NCBI RefSeq assembly: GCF_018831085.1
Contig: NZ_JAGPNM010000004.1
Coordinates: forward strand, 124,001-188,000
Length of the DNA: 64,000 nucleotides
Reading direction: 5' to 3'
Source of the DNA: Rheinheimera oceanensis
GTDB taxonomy: Bacteria; Pseudomonadota; Gammaproteobacteria; Enterobacterales; Alteromonadaceae
A program made the position numbers and the translations under genes. The stretch's first letter is position 1. Every line of letters begins with the position of its first letter. Positions 29,496 through 37,716 of the stretch are shown one piece after another. A model generated the notes under the pieces. That model worked only from the letters and a program-made list of their open reading frames with translations. It ran no database searches and was not told where the DNA came from.

Positions 29496-30617
29496 ATGTT
29501 ATCGCGCAGACAGTTTGTACAGAGCCTGCTTGGGCTTGGTGTGGTGGCAGCAATGCCAGCCTGCCTGGCAAAGCCTGCAACAACACTGCCAGGCAACAGC
29601 TCTGCCGCAGCATTACCGCCAGGTACAGAGGTCACTTCGCTCAACCAGATTGCCCGTGCCGCCGGGCGCTTATTTGGCAGCGCTTTTGATATGGCATCAA
29701 TTAACGATCCACAATACGGCAGCTTGCTTAAACACCATTGCGGTATTCTGACGACCGATTATCAGTTTAAGTTTGGCACCTTAAGATGGCGCGAAAGTGA
29801 GATCAGCTACAGCAAAACCGATCAGTTAATGGCCTTTGCCCGTGAGGCTGGTATACCGGTGCGGGGGCATACGCTTATCTGGAATGAATGGAACCCGGAT
29901 TGGCTGAATCAGGCATCCGACAGCAGGGTTGCATACTGGCTCGATCGGCATATTGAAGAGGTAGTTGGCCGTTATGCCGGGCAATTTCATTCCTGGGACG
30001 TGGTAAACGAGCCAATGTGGCCAGGGCATAACCGCGAATCCGGTTTGCGTGCAGGACCCTGGTTACGCGCTATGGGGCCGGATTACATAAAGCGGGCTTT
30101 TGATGTGACTGCGCGTACTGATCCTGCGGCAAAACGGGTATTAAATGAAGCCTGGCTTGACCGCGCCGATCATTGGGGCCGTGGTCTGCGCTCAGCCTTT
30201 TTGCCGTTACTGGATAAGCTGCTTGATCAGGGCACGCCGATTGATGCTATTGGCCTGCAGTGCCATCTGGCACCGGGCAACCTGGATATGGACGCATTTT
30301 TGCAGTTAGTTGAACAGCTGCAGCAGCGCCAATTGCCGGTTTACATTACTGAGCTTGATGTTAATGATCAGAGCTTTGTTGATGACGAAGCACAACGGGA
30401 TCAGCAGGTTGCCGCTACCTACCGGGATTTTTTGCAGGAAGTATTGCAAAATCCTGTGATAGAAATGGTACAAACCTGGCAATTAAGCGATAAATACTCG
30501 TTTTATCAGGGCAGGCAGGAGCGGCTGGTAAGAGTATTACCTTTTGACCGCGATATGCGTGCCAAACCGGCGTATCAGGCGCTGGCTACAACTTTAGCTA
30601 TACCACGCCATGGCTGA
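29496..30617 (+). CDS. Divergent GH10-family glycoside hydrolase, Tat-type signal
   Basis: A 373-residue exported protein with a twin-arginine signal (SRRQFVQSLLGLGVVAAM). A cysteine at residue 23 (MPAC) could allow lipid attachment, though the lipobox is poor. The GH10 barrel has the acid/base Glu in WDVVNEPM (E172) and the nucleophile in ITELDV (E286), with a C-terminal WQLSDKYSFY. It departs from xylanases at -1 subsite positions: TTDYQFKFGTLRW replaces the usual T-x-EN-x-MKW, and HTLIWNEWNP replaces HTLVWH. It overlaps the following acyltransferase by 8 bases. It probably trims, releases or sizes the exopolysaccharide; xylanase activity should not be assumed. Confidence 0.85.
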   Translation: MLSRRQFVQSLLGLGVVAAMPACLAKPATTLPGNSSAAALPPGTEVTSLNQIARAAGRLFGSAFDMASINDPQYGSLLKHHCGILTTDYQFKFGTLRWRESEISYSKTDQLMAFAREAGIPVRGHTLIWNEWNPDWLNQASDSRVAYWLDRHIEEVVGRYAGQFHSWDVVNEPMWPGHNRESGLRAGPWLRAMGPDYIKRAFDVTARTDPAAKRVLNEAWLDRADHWGRGLRSAFLPLLDKLLDQGTPIDAIGLQCHLAPGNLDMDAFLQLVEQLQQRQLPVYITELDVNDQSFVDDEAQRDQQVAATYRDFLQEVLQNPVIEMVQTWQLSDKYSFYQGRQERLVRVLPFDRDMRAKPAYQALATTLAIPRHG

Positions 30618-31659
30618 AATGCCCGCTAAACCTTTGGCAAAGCCGCATTATCCTCATATCGCGCTGGCACGCGGCCTTAGCATCGTACTGGTAGCATTTG
30701 GCCATAGTGCTCTGGCTGATATGCATGCCGCAGCAGATGCGTTGGGTGTGGTCAGAATGCCGTTTTTCTTTTTGCTGGCCGGGCTGTTTTTCAGCCCGCA
30801 ACATGATGTATTGCATTACAGCAAACAAAAAAGTATTGCGCTTTTAACGCCGTACTTTTTTGTTTTAACCGCCATAGGTATTAAGCAGTGGCTGTCGGGT
30901 GGTAATTTTGCCGGCTATATGGCCGGTGTACTGTACGGCAACGGCCAAACCATTGCCTGGACACCACTGTGGTTTTTACCGCATTTGTTTTTACTCTACA
31001 CTTCGGCGGCACTATTGTTACGCCCCGGCGGCTTTATTGTATTAAAGCGCACTTTACAGTTTAGTCTGATTTTGTTGTGGTTAATGCTGTTTGGTGTAGT
31101 ACTGGGCTATTTGCAGCCGTTGTTTTCGCAATCGCCATCCTTGTTGTTACGCAGTGGCCTGCCGTGGGGCATAGATTTTTTGCCGCTGTCGCTGGGCTAC
31201 TTTACGCTGGGCTATCTGCTAAGGCAGCAGTTTACCCAGGCCCGCTTTAACCCGTTACTGCTGTTAGTGCTGACAGTTTTATTTGCCGTACTGGTATTTG
31301 CATTCAGCGCTGCGGTCGACTTTAACCTGCGTTTATACACGCCGCCGCTCTGGCTGCCGTTTATTGTGGTGGCCGGTTGTTTTATGTTGCTGCAAGGTTC
31401 TTTGTTACTCAGTAAGCTGCCGCTGCTAAGCGATGCCTTTATGCTGTGCGGCCGTTACAGCCTGTACATTCTGATTTTTCACGTGTTTTTGCAGCAGGTG
31501 CTGCAGCGCCTAGCGGGCCAGGGCGGTGTATTGCTGCAACTGGTTATTTTACTGGGCAGCATAGTGCTGTCGATTGCTGCGGGCTGGTTGATCCGCCGCG
31601 TGGTGTTATTACGCTACTGTTTTGAACCCGGTACCGCCGGTGTTAAGGCTGCCAGATAA
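30610..31659 (+). CDS. Acyltransferase 3 family membrane protein (second)
   Basis: A 349-residue inner-membrane protein with about ten hydrophobic segments. HIALARGLSIVLVAFGHSALADMH near residues 16-39 carries the Arg and His of the acyltransferase 3 motif, and MPFFFLLAGLFF follows, as in OafA-like proteins. Its start overlaps the GH10 gene by 8 bases, so it is translationally coupled. Two separate acyltransferases suggest two acylation positions on the repeat unit, as in xanthan (GumF, GumG). Confidence 0.83.
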   Translation: MAEMPAKPLAKPHYPHIALARGLSIVLVAFGHSALADMHAAADALGVVRMPFFFLLAGLFFSPQHDVLHYSKQKSIALLTPYFFVLTAIGIKQWLSGGNFAGYMAGVLYGNGQTIAWTPLWFLPHLFLLYTSAALLLRPGGFIVLKRTLQFSLILLWLMLFGVVLGYLQPLFSQSPSLLLRSGLPWGIDFLPLSLGYFTLGYLLRQQFTQARFNPLLLLVLTVLFAVLVFAFSAAVDFNLRLYTPPLWLPFIVVAGCFMLLQGSLLLSKLPLLSDAFMLCGRYSLYILIFHVFLQQVLQRLAGQGGVLLQLVILLGSIVLSIAAGWLIRRVVLLRYCFEPGTAGVKAAR

Positions 31660-33095
31660 TGTTGTTGTCCAATACGCTTAAATATTTGCCGTCGCAGGTG
31701 CTGGCGCCGCTATCGCAATTTCTGTCTATTATTTTGTGGACTTACTTTGGTGATGAAAAACTCATTGGCTATATCACGTTAATCACAGCGTTTCAGGAAC
31801 TGGCGATGGCGATGTTTGTCAATTGGTGGATGCACTACGCCATGCGTGAGTACGGCACCTTCAAGCAGCAAAATAATCTGTCGGCATTCTGGCAAAGTTC
31901 GCGCAGTGTTATCGCTGCGTCGTCTGTGCTGATGGTAATTGCGGCGCTTATCAATCTGTTGCTGTTTATTGACCAGGCCGCCAGCCTGACAACCTGTATA
32001 TTAGTGGCGCTTTATGCCATGTTCAGAGCCAGCAATAATTTTAACGCTGCTATTGCTTCGCTGGAGCAGCAAATAGTGCGCTATTCCATTCTTACCAGTG
32101 TCGGGCCTTTTGTCGGGCTTTTTATCGGTGTAGCTTTGTTGCAGCAATTTGGCGCAGATCCTCTTTATCCGCTGCTGGGTTACGTGCTGGGCGAAATGCT
32201 GGCCAGCATGCTGGCATACCGGCGTAACAGCGCAAGCTGGCGGCATTGGTCAGTTAGCCGCGCTACTGTACTGCAGGCACTGCATTATGGTTTGCCGATG
32301 ATAGGCTCGGCGCTGTTTGCCTGGCTTATTCTGCAGTACCCGCGCTATTTTATTGCCAGCAGCCTGAGCCTGGAACAAGCCGGTTTGTATGCTGTTGGCG
32401 TAGGGCTTGGCCTGCGTATTGCCTCTTTGATCACCATGATGGTAACGCCGGCAGCGTTACCGTTATTATTTAAATTGGTGCATGAAAAAGGTGAGCCGGC
32501 AGCCGTGGCGCAGCTCCAGCAAAACCTGTTGTTGTTGCTGTTGGTGTTATTACCCGGCTTAGTGGGCTTGTATGCAGTAATGCCGGTGCTTATTCCGCTG
32601 TTGGTTGAACAGCGGTTTGTTGATGCCGCCTTATTGGTTATGCCATGGGCATTACTGGCCGGAGGTATTGAGGCGCTAAAAAACGGTTATTTAAATCATT
32701 ACTTTTTTATCCGTAAACGTACCGGTGCCATTATGGGCTACGATGCGGTGATGGCGATGATGGCTGTAGTGCTAAGTTACTTTTTGGTTAGCACTATTGG
32801 TATTAAAGGCGGCGCTGTGGCCAGTGCAATGGCATTGGCAGTGGGTATAGCAGTTATTGGCTTGTGGCTGCTGCTTACTAAACGCGTAACGTTGCCTTAC
32901 CTGAGTATTGTAAAAATGCTGCTGGCGGTAGGCGTGATGTATCTGCTGGTGCAAAAAGTGGATGCGGCGCAACCGCTAACGGCACTGCTGCTGAAAATTG
33001 GCGTGGGGGCATTATCTTATATTACCGTGATGTTGTTGTTGTTTCGCACTGACGTGGCCGGGTTTATCCGCCAGCGCAAGGCTGGGGCCGGTTGA
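31659..33095 (+). CDS. Wzx-type polysaccharide flippase (MOP superfamily)
   Basis: A 478-residue polytopic protein with 12-14 hydrophobic segments and few charged residues, the pattern of the MOP/Wzx exporter superfamily. It is expected to flip the undecaprenyl-PP-linked repeat unit across the inner membrane. It starts at TAATG, overlapping the previous stop by one base, and is followed immediately by the polymerase-like gene. The position matches vpsE-vpsF of Vibrio cholerae and gumJ function in Xanthomonas. Assignment rests on topology and context; no single motif proves it. Confidence 0.82.
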   Translation: MLLSNTLKYLPSQVLAPLSQFLSIILWTYFGDEKLIGYITLITAFQELAMAMFVNWWMHYAMREYGTFKQQNNLSAFWQSSRSVIAASSVLMVIAALINLLLFIDQAASLTTCILVALYAMFRASNNFNAAIASLEQQIVRYSILTSVGPFVGLFIGVALLQQFGADPLYPLLGYVLGEMLASMLAYRRNSASWRHWSVSRATVLQALHYGLPMIGSALFAWLILQYPRYFIASSLSLEQAGLYAVGVGLGLRIASLITMMVTPAALPLLFKLVHEKGEPAAVAQLQQNLLLLLLVLLPGLVGLYAVMPVLIPLLVEQRFVDAALLVMPWALLAGGIEALKNGYLNHYFFIRKRTGAIMGYDAVMAMMAVVLSYFLVSTIGIKGGAVASAMALAVGIAVIGLWLLLTKRVTLPYLSIVKMLLAVGVMYLLVQKVDAAQPLTALLLKIGVGALSYITVMLLLFRTDVAGFIRQRKAGAG

Positions 33096-33097
33096 TT

Positions 33098-34363
33098 ATG
33101 CAAAGGCAAATGCCGGCACTGAGTTTTATGCTGCTGTTGCTTGCAATTGCGGCGCTGTTTAGTTTATCGGGCAATGTGTTATATCAGGCCGGTATTTTTT
33201 ATGATTCGCCGGGTGGTAATCCACTGCACAAAATTCACCCGTCGTTCTATCTGCTGTTGTTATCGCTGGCCAGTTGGACGCTGTACCAGGGCGGGGTAGC
33301 GCAACTGTATTATTTGTTTACTGTGCGCAGCCACTTTCTGCTTTTGGGCGCGGCATTGTGTTTATTGCTGCATGATGTTGCGCTGGGGCGGCCATTATCG
33401 TCGGCCATTGTAAGTTATGTCAGTGCAGCGTTATTTCTCTCACTGCTAAAGGCGCTTAACCCGGGCCGGCTGCTGCAACTGAAATCGCTGCTATTGCTGT
33501 TGTTGTCAGCCAATGCACTGGTAGGCATGTATGAATATGCCAGCGGCGGTTTAATTGCGCCTTTGGTGTTAACTGACGCTGCCAGCGGTGAAGTGATTGA
33601 CACCTCAGAGTGGGGGCAAATCCGCTCCGCCGGTTTGTTTGGTCATCCGTTAATCAGCACTATGTTAAGTGGCTTTTATCTGGTGTGTTATGTTGCCAGA
33701 GCGCTGTATGCCAGAGTGAACTTAACTGAAAGTGCAGCGGCCTTGCTGTTATTAACGGCTTTGCCGCTATTTGGCGGGCGCGGTTCTATTCTGGCAGCGG
33801 TAATAGTTATTGTGCTTTTGCTGGCACTTAAAGCTTTGCAGAGTATGCAGCGGCGCCAGCTGACACAGCGGGCTCTGTTGTATTTGTTGTCGTCATTGCT
33901 GTTATTGCCGCTGCTGTTTTATTTGGCATACAGCATTGGCTTGCTTGAACCTGTGCTTAGCCGGCTGGAAGATGATCAGGGCAGTGCATCTACCCGGTTG
34001 ATTGCTATTGAACTGATGCTGGATACGTCCTGGCTGAACCTGCTACTGGGCGATATTGATCGCAGTTTATCGGGTAAAGTGCTGTTGTTTGGCTCGCGCT
34101 ATGGTATCGAAATTGGCTGGATTGCGTTATTGCTTACCTACGGTGCGCTGCTGTCGGCGTTATTAATCTATGCCTTGTATTGCTGCCTGCAGCAGTTATA
34201 TCAGCGGTTGTCACCGTTACTGCTGTTTCCCTGGCTATATGCTTTTATTGCCTGGAGCTCGGGTACCGGCATATCAGGCAAAACCATTATGCTTAGCGCT
34301 GCGCTGATCATGACAGTGCTGCTGTTTTGTGATCTGAGTTCTAAAGCAGTTGATAAAAGCTAA
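33098..34363 (+). CDS. VpsF-like polysaccharide polymerase (Wzy/O-antigen-ligase-like)
   Basis: A 421-residue membrane protein with about ten to twelve hydrophobic segments. The N-terminus (GNVLYQAGIFYDSPGGNPLHKIHP) resembles VpsF-family proteins as I remember them, and the central loop before the last TM block has the RLEDDQGSASTRLIAIE stretch typical of Wzy/O-antigen ligase periplasmic loops. It should polymerise repeat units in the periplasm. I use the ATG at 33098; a TTG at 33092 overlaps the flippase stop. It ends the first part of the locus; a 212-base gap with a direct repeat follows. Confidence 0.78.
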   Translation: MQRQMPALSFMLLLLAIAALFSLSGNVLYQAGIFYDSPGGNPLHKIHPSFYLLLLSLASWTLYQGGVAQLYYLFTVRSHFLLLGAALCLLLHDVALGRPLSSAIVSYVSAALFLSLLKALNPGRLLQLKSLLLLLLSANALVGMYEYASGGLIAPLVLTDAASGEVIDTSEWGQIRSAGLFGHPLISTMLSGFYLVCYVARALYARVNLTESAAALLLLTALPLFGGRGSILAAVIVIVLLLALKALQSMQRRQLTQRALLYLLSSLLLLPLLFYLAYSIGLLEPVLSRLEDDQGSASTRLIAIELMLDTSWLNLLLGDIDRSLSGKVLLFGSRYGIEIGWIALLLTYGALLSALLIYALYCCLQQLYQRLSPLLLFPWLYAFIAWSSGTGISGKTIMLSAALIMTVLLFCDLSSKAVDKS

Positions 34364-34402
34364 CGTAGTAGCACGCTTTAGCTGAATCAAAAGTGAACCA
34401 AT

Positions 34403-34421
34403 CTATTAATAAACTATTAAT
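34403..34421 (+). repeat. Direct repeat CTATTAAT x2, 11-bp period
   Basis: Two copies of CTATTAAT (34403-34410 and 34414-34421) separated by AAA, so the units lie one helical turn apart. They sit in the 212-base gap between the polymerase and priming-transferase genes, about 155 bases upstream of the latter. Such spacing suits tandem activator binding. Confidence 0.35.
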
Positions 34422-34575
34422 TACGGGTGAATTTTTCTAACTCAACGGGTTATAAATGTTCGTTTGTAACAGGCAACACAGACGCAGTAGTTTAGTAACA
34501 ATAGCAAAGTAAATGGCCAGCTGTACCGCCTTGGTTACTTTAGCTTTGTACAACAGCGAATGCGGAGCACCAGAG

Positions 34576-35973
34576 ATGACTAATTCAATCTTACGTTATG
34601 AGCAACCGGGCTCATCAGTGGTATACCGTTTTATTGATCTGATGATTTTGTGCGGCGTATTTCTCGCCAGTATGCATCTGTATGGTGTGCCACTTGATAA
34701 AGATTATCTGATATTGCTTAGCGTTTCGCTGGCAATATATTCCTATCTGGCCGAATCAGTACAGCTATACCGCTCGTGGCGGGCAGGCCGGTTTTCCCAG
34801 ATGCTAATGCACGTTGCCACTATTCATACGGTGTCATTCTTATTAATTGTCGCCGGTTTGTTCTTGTTAAAAGAAGCCGAGAGTTTTTCGCGTCTGGCAT
34901 TGGTGAGCTGGTATCTGGGCGGACTAATGGTGCTATTGTTGTGGCGGGTATCTGCCCGGGCGATAAAAACCTGGCGTCGCAAGCGTGGTTTGGGTTTGCA
35001 GCAGGTGGCGATTATTGGTTTAACGCCGTCTGGTGTCGCTCTGCATAACGAAATTACGCAACACTTTGAGCTGGGTTTTAACTGTATCGGCTTTTTTGAT
35101 GATCGTGTGCCGGAACGTCTGGACGGTCTGCCAACAGAGTCGTTGCTGGGCAATGTGGAAGATGCTGTACAACTGGCCCGTACCGGTAAACTGGTAAAAA
35201 TTTATATCTGTTTACCAATGATGGCGGAAAAACGCATTGCAGACATTATCAGCCGCTTAGGTGACACCACCGCAGATGTCTTACTAGTACCGGATTTCCT
35301 GTTTAAAAATCTGATGCATGCCCGTATTGGTAATGTGGGCAGTATTGACACTATTAGTGTGTTTGAATCACCAATGTTTGGTTTTCAGAGCTTTTACAAA
35401 CGCAGTTTCGATATATTGTTCAGCAGCACTGTGTTGCTGCTTATTTCGCCGTTGCTGCTGATGATTGCCGTAGCCATCAAGCTTACGTCCAAAGGGCCGG
35501 TGTTGTTTCGTCAGGATCGTTACGGCCTGGACGGTAAAAGAATTGGTGTATACAAATTCCGCTCGATGAAAGTGATGGAAAATGGCGGCGCAGTAACCCA
35601 GGCCAAACGTAATGATAGCCGTGTTACTGCGGTAGGCGCCTTTTTGCGCCGTACGTCGCTGGATGAGCTGCCACAGTTTTTCAACGTACTGCTGGGTGAA
35701 ATGTCGGTTGTCGGGCCCAGGCCTCATGCTGTGGCGCATAACGAAGAGTATCGCAAGCAGGTCGCTTATTACATGCTGCGGCACAAGGTACGCCCCGGCA
35801 TTACCGGTTGGGCGCAGATCAACGGCTGGCGCGGTGAAACCGATACCCTGGAAAAAATGGAGATGCGGGTAAAGTACGATCTGGATTATATCCGCAACTG
35901 GTCGCTGTTTTTTGATGTGCGGATCGTATTTAAAACGGTGTTTAAAGGCTTTGTTGATAAAAATGCGTACTAG
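34576..35973 (+). CDS. Undecaprenyl-phosphate glucose phosphotransferase (EPS priming enzyme)
   Basis: A 465-residue membrane protein of the polyprenyl glycosylphosphotransferase family (WcaJ/GumD/VpsL). There are four N-terminal TM segments, a CoA-binding-like Rossmann domain (about residues 150-260), one hydrophobic hairpin (SFDILFSSTVLLLISPLLLMI) and the catalytic bacterial sugar transferase domain with TSLDELPQFFNVLLGEMSVVGPRP and PGITGWAQINGWRGETDT. It transfers glucose-1-P from UDP-glucose to undecaprenyl phosphate, starting the repeat unit. The ATG at 34576 lies 8 bases after GGAG; the earlier ATG at 34513 lacks a ribosome site and adds a non-conserved leader. Confidence 0.9.
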   Translation: MTNSILRYEQPGSSVVYRFIDLMILCGVFLASMHLYGVPLDKDYLILLSVSLAIYSYLAESVQLYRSWRAGRFSQMLMHVATIHTVSFLLIVAGLFLLKEAESFSRLALVSWYLGGLMVLLLWRVSARAIKTWRRKRGLGLQQVAIIGLTPSGVALHNEITQHFELGFNCIGFFDDRVPERLDGLPTESLLGNVEDAVQLARTGKLVKIYICLPMMAEKRIADIISRLGDTTADVLLVPDFLFKNLMHARIGNVGSIDTISVFESPMFGFQSFYKRSFDILFSSTVLLLISPLLLMIAVAIKLTSKGPVLFRQDRYGLDGKRIGVYKFRSMKVMENGGAVTQAKRNDSRVTAVGAFLRRTSLDELPQFFNVLLGEMSVVGPRPHAVAHNEEYRKQVAYYMLRHKVRPGITGWAQINGWRGETDTLEKMEMRVKYDLDYIRNWSLFFDVRIVFKTVFKGFVDKNAY

Positions 35974-35984
35974 CAGGAAGATAG

Positions 35985-37184
35985 ATGTATTGTAATGTGA
36001 TCTTGTGTCGGTCGGTGCTGGCGGTGTTGTTGTTTGGCAGTATAGATTTATCTGCACAGGAACTGGTACGCAATGCCATCAGAACTGAGTCTGGTATTGA
36101 TTTTATTCCGGAGCTGCGTTTTGAGCTGCGCCACGATGACAACATTGCCAATGCTGCCGAAGCTGAGCGCAGTAGCTGGATATCATTGTTAACGCCTAAG
36201 CTTACTGCGCAGCTATTATCTGGCCCTAACGAGTATCAGGCGGCACTGGAGCTGGCATCCGGCAGTTATCTTAGCAGCAGTGATGACAGCTATCTGGATT
36301 GGGACTTTAGCACCGCAGCGTTAGTGGAGTTGTCGCACCGGCACCGGTTTGATATTAAAGGCCGCTACGCTGCCGCACACGAGGCCAGAGGTACCGGTAT
36401 TACTGAAGGCCAGGGGAATAACCTTACTGAACCTGCCGACTTGCGCTTGTTCAGTGTACAAGGCGCCTATGAATATGGTGCCAAAAGCAGCCGAACCCGG
36501 TTGCGTTTACTCTCGGCATACTACGATAAAGATTATCGCAACTACGAAGCCCTGACACAGTTTCGCACCTACCATAGTATCAAACTGGGCACCGAGCTGT
36601 ATTACAACACCGGCGCTAACACCCGCCTGATCACTGAAATCAGCCGCTTGCACACCCGTTATGACAATACCGATATCAGTGGCAGCCGGGATAGCGATAC
36701 CATGAATTACCGCCTGGGCGCACGCTGGCAACCCAGCGAACTCACTTCAGCAGAGTTGCGGTTTGGTTACCAGAACCGCCAGTTTGACAATCCGCAGCGG
36801 CAGGATTTCTCCGGCCTGGCCTGGGAGACGGCAGTACAGTGGGCACCGCTGAGTTATTCACGTTTTAATCTCAGTACCGGCCGTCAATCAAAAGAGCCTG
36901 ATACACAAGGTGATTTTGTTAAAGAAACCCATTATAGCCTGTTCTGGAATCACCAATGGCAACCGTTGTTCAGCAGCAGCCTTGGTGTGAAAAGAGTAAA
37001 TGACGACTATACCGGCTTTGACCGGCGTGACCGGCTGACCAGTTACCAGCTAAGTGGCAAATACTCGCTGTTACCGCAACTGTTGTTAAATGCCGGTGTC
37101 CGGCTACATCGCAACAATTCTTCGCAGGCAAACATTGAATTTGATAAAAACGAAGTCTTTGTTGCTGTGCAGCTCGCGTTATGA
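35985..37184 (+). CDS. Outer-membrane beta-barrel protein of EPS export (VpsM-like)
   Basis: A 399-residue exported protein with a signal peptide (hydrophobic residues 5-20, cleavage near LSA-QE). The mature part alternates hydrophobic and polar residues with many Tyr, Arg and Trp, and ends in FVAVQLAL, consistent with a 14- to 18-stranded barrel. It lies between the priming transferase and a short OPX protein, as VpsM does beside VpsN. I infer that it forms the outer-membrane pore used with the OPX protein. It has an AGGAAG ribosome site; its stop overlaps the first possible start of the next gene. Confidence 0.78.
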   Translation: MYCNVILCRSVLAVLLFGSIDLSAQELVRNAIRTESGIDFIPELRFELRHDDNIANAAEAERSSWISLLTPKLTAQLLSGPNEYQAALELASGSYLSSSDDSYLDWDFSTAALVELSHRHRFDIKGRYAAAHEARGTGITEGQGNNLTEPADLRLFSVQGAYEYGAKSSRTRLRLLSAYYDKDYRNYEALTQFRTYHSIKLGTELYYNTGANTRLITEISRLHTRYDNTDISGSRDSDTMNYRLGARWQPSELTSAELRFGYQNRQFDNPQRQDFSGLAWETAVQWAPLSYSRFNLSTGRQSKEPDTQGDFVKETHYSLFWNHQWQPLFSSSLGVKRVNDDYTGFDRRDRLTSYQLSGKYSLLPQLLLNAGVRLHRNNSSQANIEFDKNEVFVAVQLAL

Positions 37185-37192
37185 GGATCAAG

Positions 37193-37714
37193 ATGTCAAA
37201 TCGTGTTATAGCCGCCGTATTATTCTGTTTGCTTATTGGCTGGCCGTTAAGTGCACAAGAGCAGTATGTGCTGGGTCCCGGTGATCTTATCGTGATTAAA
37301 GTGTACGGGCAGGATGATCTGGAGCTGCAAACCCGGCTGACAGACAGTGGCACAATAAACTATCCGTTTCTGGGTAAGCTGCAACTAAGCGGAAAAAGCA
37401 TCAAACAGGTTGAAGCGTTAATTTATCAGGGCCTTAAAGGCGACTATCTGGTTGAACCTAACGTATTTGTTGGCATGGTGGAGTACCGGCCGTTTTATAT
37501 TCATGGTGAAGTAAAACAGCCTGGAGCTTACCCGTATCAGCCGGGCATGACGGTAAACCAGGCTATTGCGCTGGCCGGTGGCATGACAGAGCGCGCATCC
37601 CGGGAAAAAATCCGCATTTCGCGCGAAGGCGACAAAAACCAGAATGAAAGCGGCAGCCTCAGCAGCCGCATTCTGGCCGGTGATACTATTACTATCGAAC
37701 AGAGATTTTTCTGA
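37193..37714 (+). CDS. Short OPX polysaccharide export protein (Wza/VpsN family)
   Basis: A 173-residue periplasmic protein with signal peptide (cleavage near LSA-QE, residue 21-22), a polysaccharide-export domain beginning YVLGPGDLIVIKVYGQDDL (about 25-43), and one SLBB domain (FYIHGEVKQPGAYPYQPGMT, about 101-120). It lacks both the lipobox cysteine and the C-terminal amphipathic helix by which full-length Wza (about 380 residues) crosses the outer membrane. The ATG at 37193 follows GAGG by 6 bases; the ATG at 37181 overlaps the previous stop and lacks a better site. It sits two bases before the Wzc-like gene. Confidence 0.88.
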   Translation: MSNRVIAAVLFCLLIGWPLSAQEQYVLGPGDLIVIKVYGQDDLELQTRLTDSGTINYPFLGKLQLSGKSIKQVEALIYQGLKGDYLVEPNVFVGMVEYRPFYIHGEVKQPGAYPYQPGMTVNQAIALAGGMTERASREKIRISREGDKNQNESGSLSSRILAGDTITIEQRFF

Positions 37715-37716
37715 TT

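Noticed and set aside
29491..29751. Alternative frame beginning just before the GH10 gene
   Set aside because: It shares the ribosome site but runs out of frame with the Tat signal and GH10 motifs; no homology visible.
35368..36057. 229-codon reverse-strand frame across the priming transferase end
   Set aside because: Antisense shadow of the conserved sugar transferase domain; translation has no recognisable motif.
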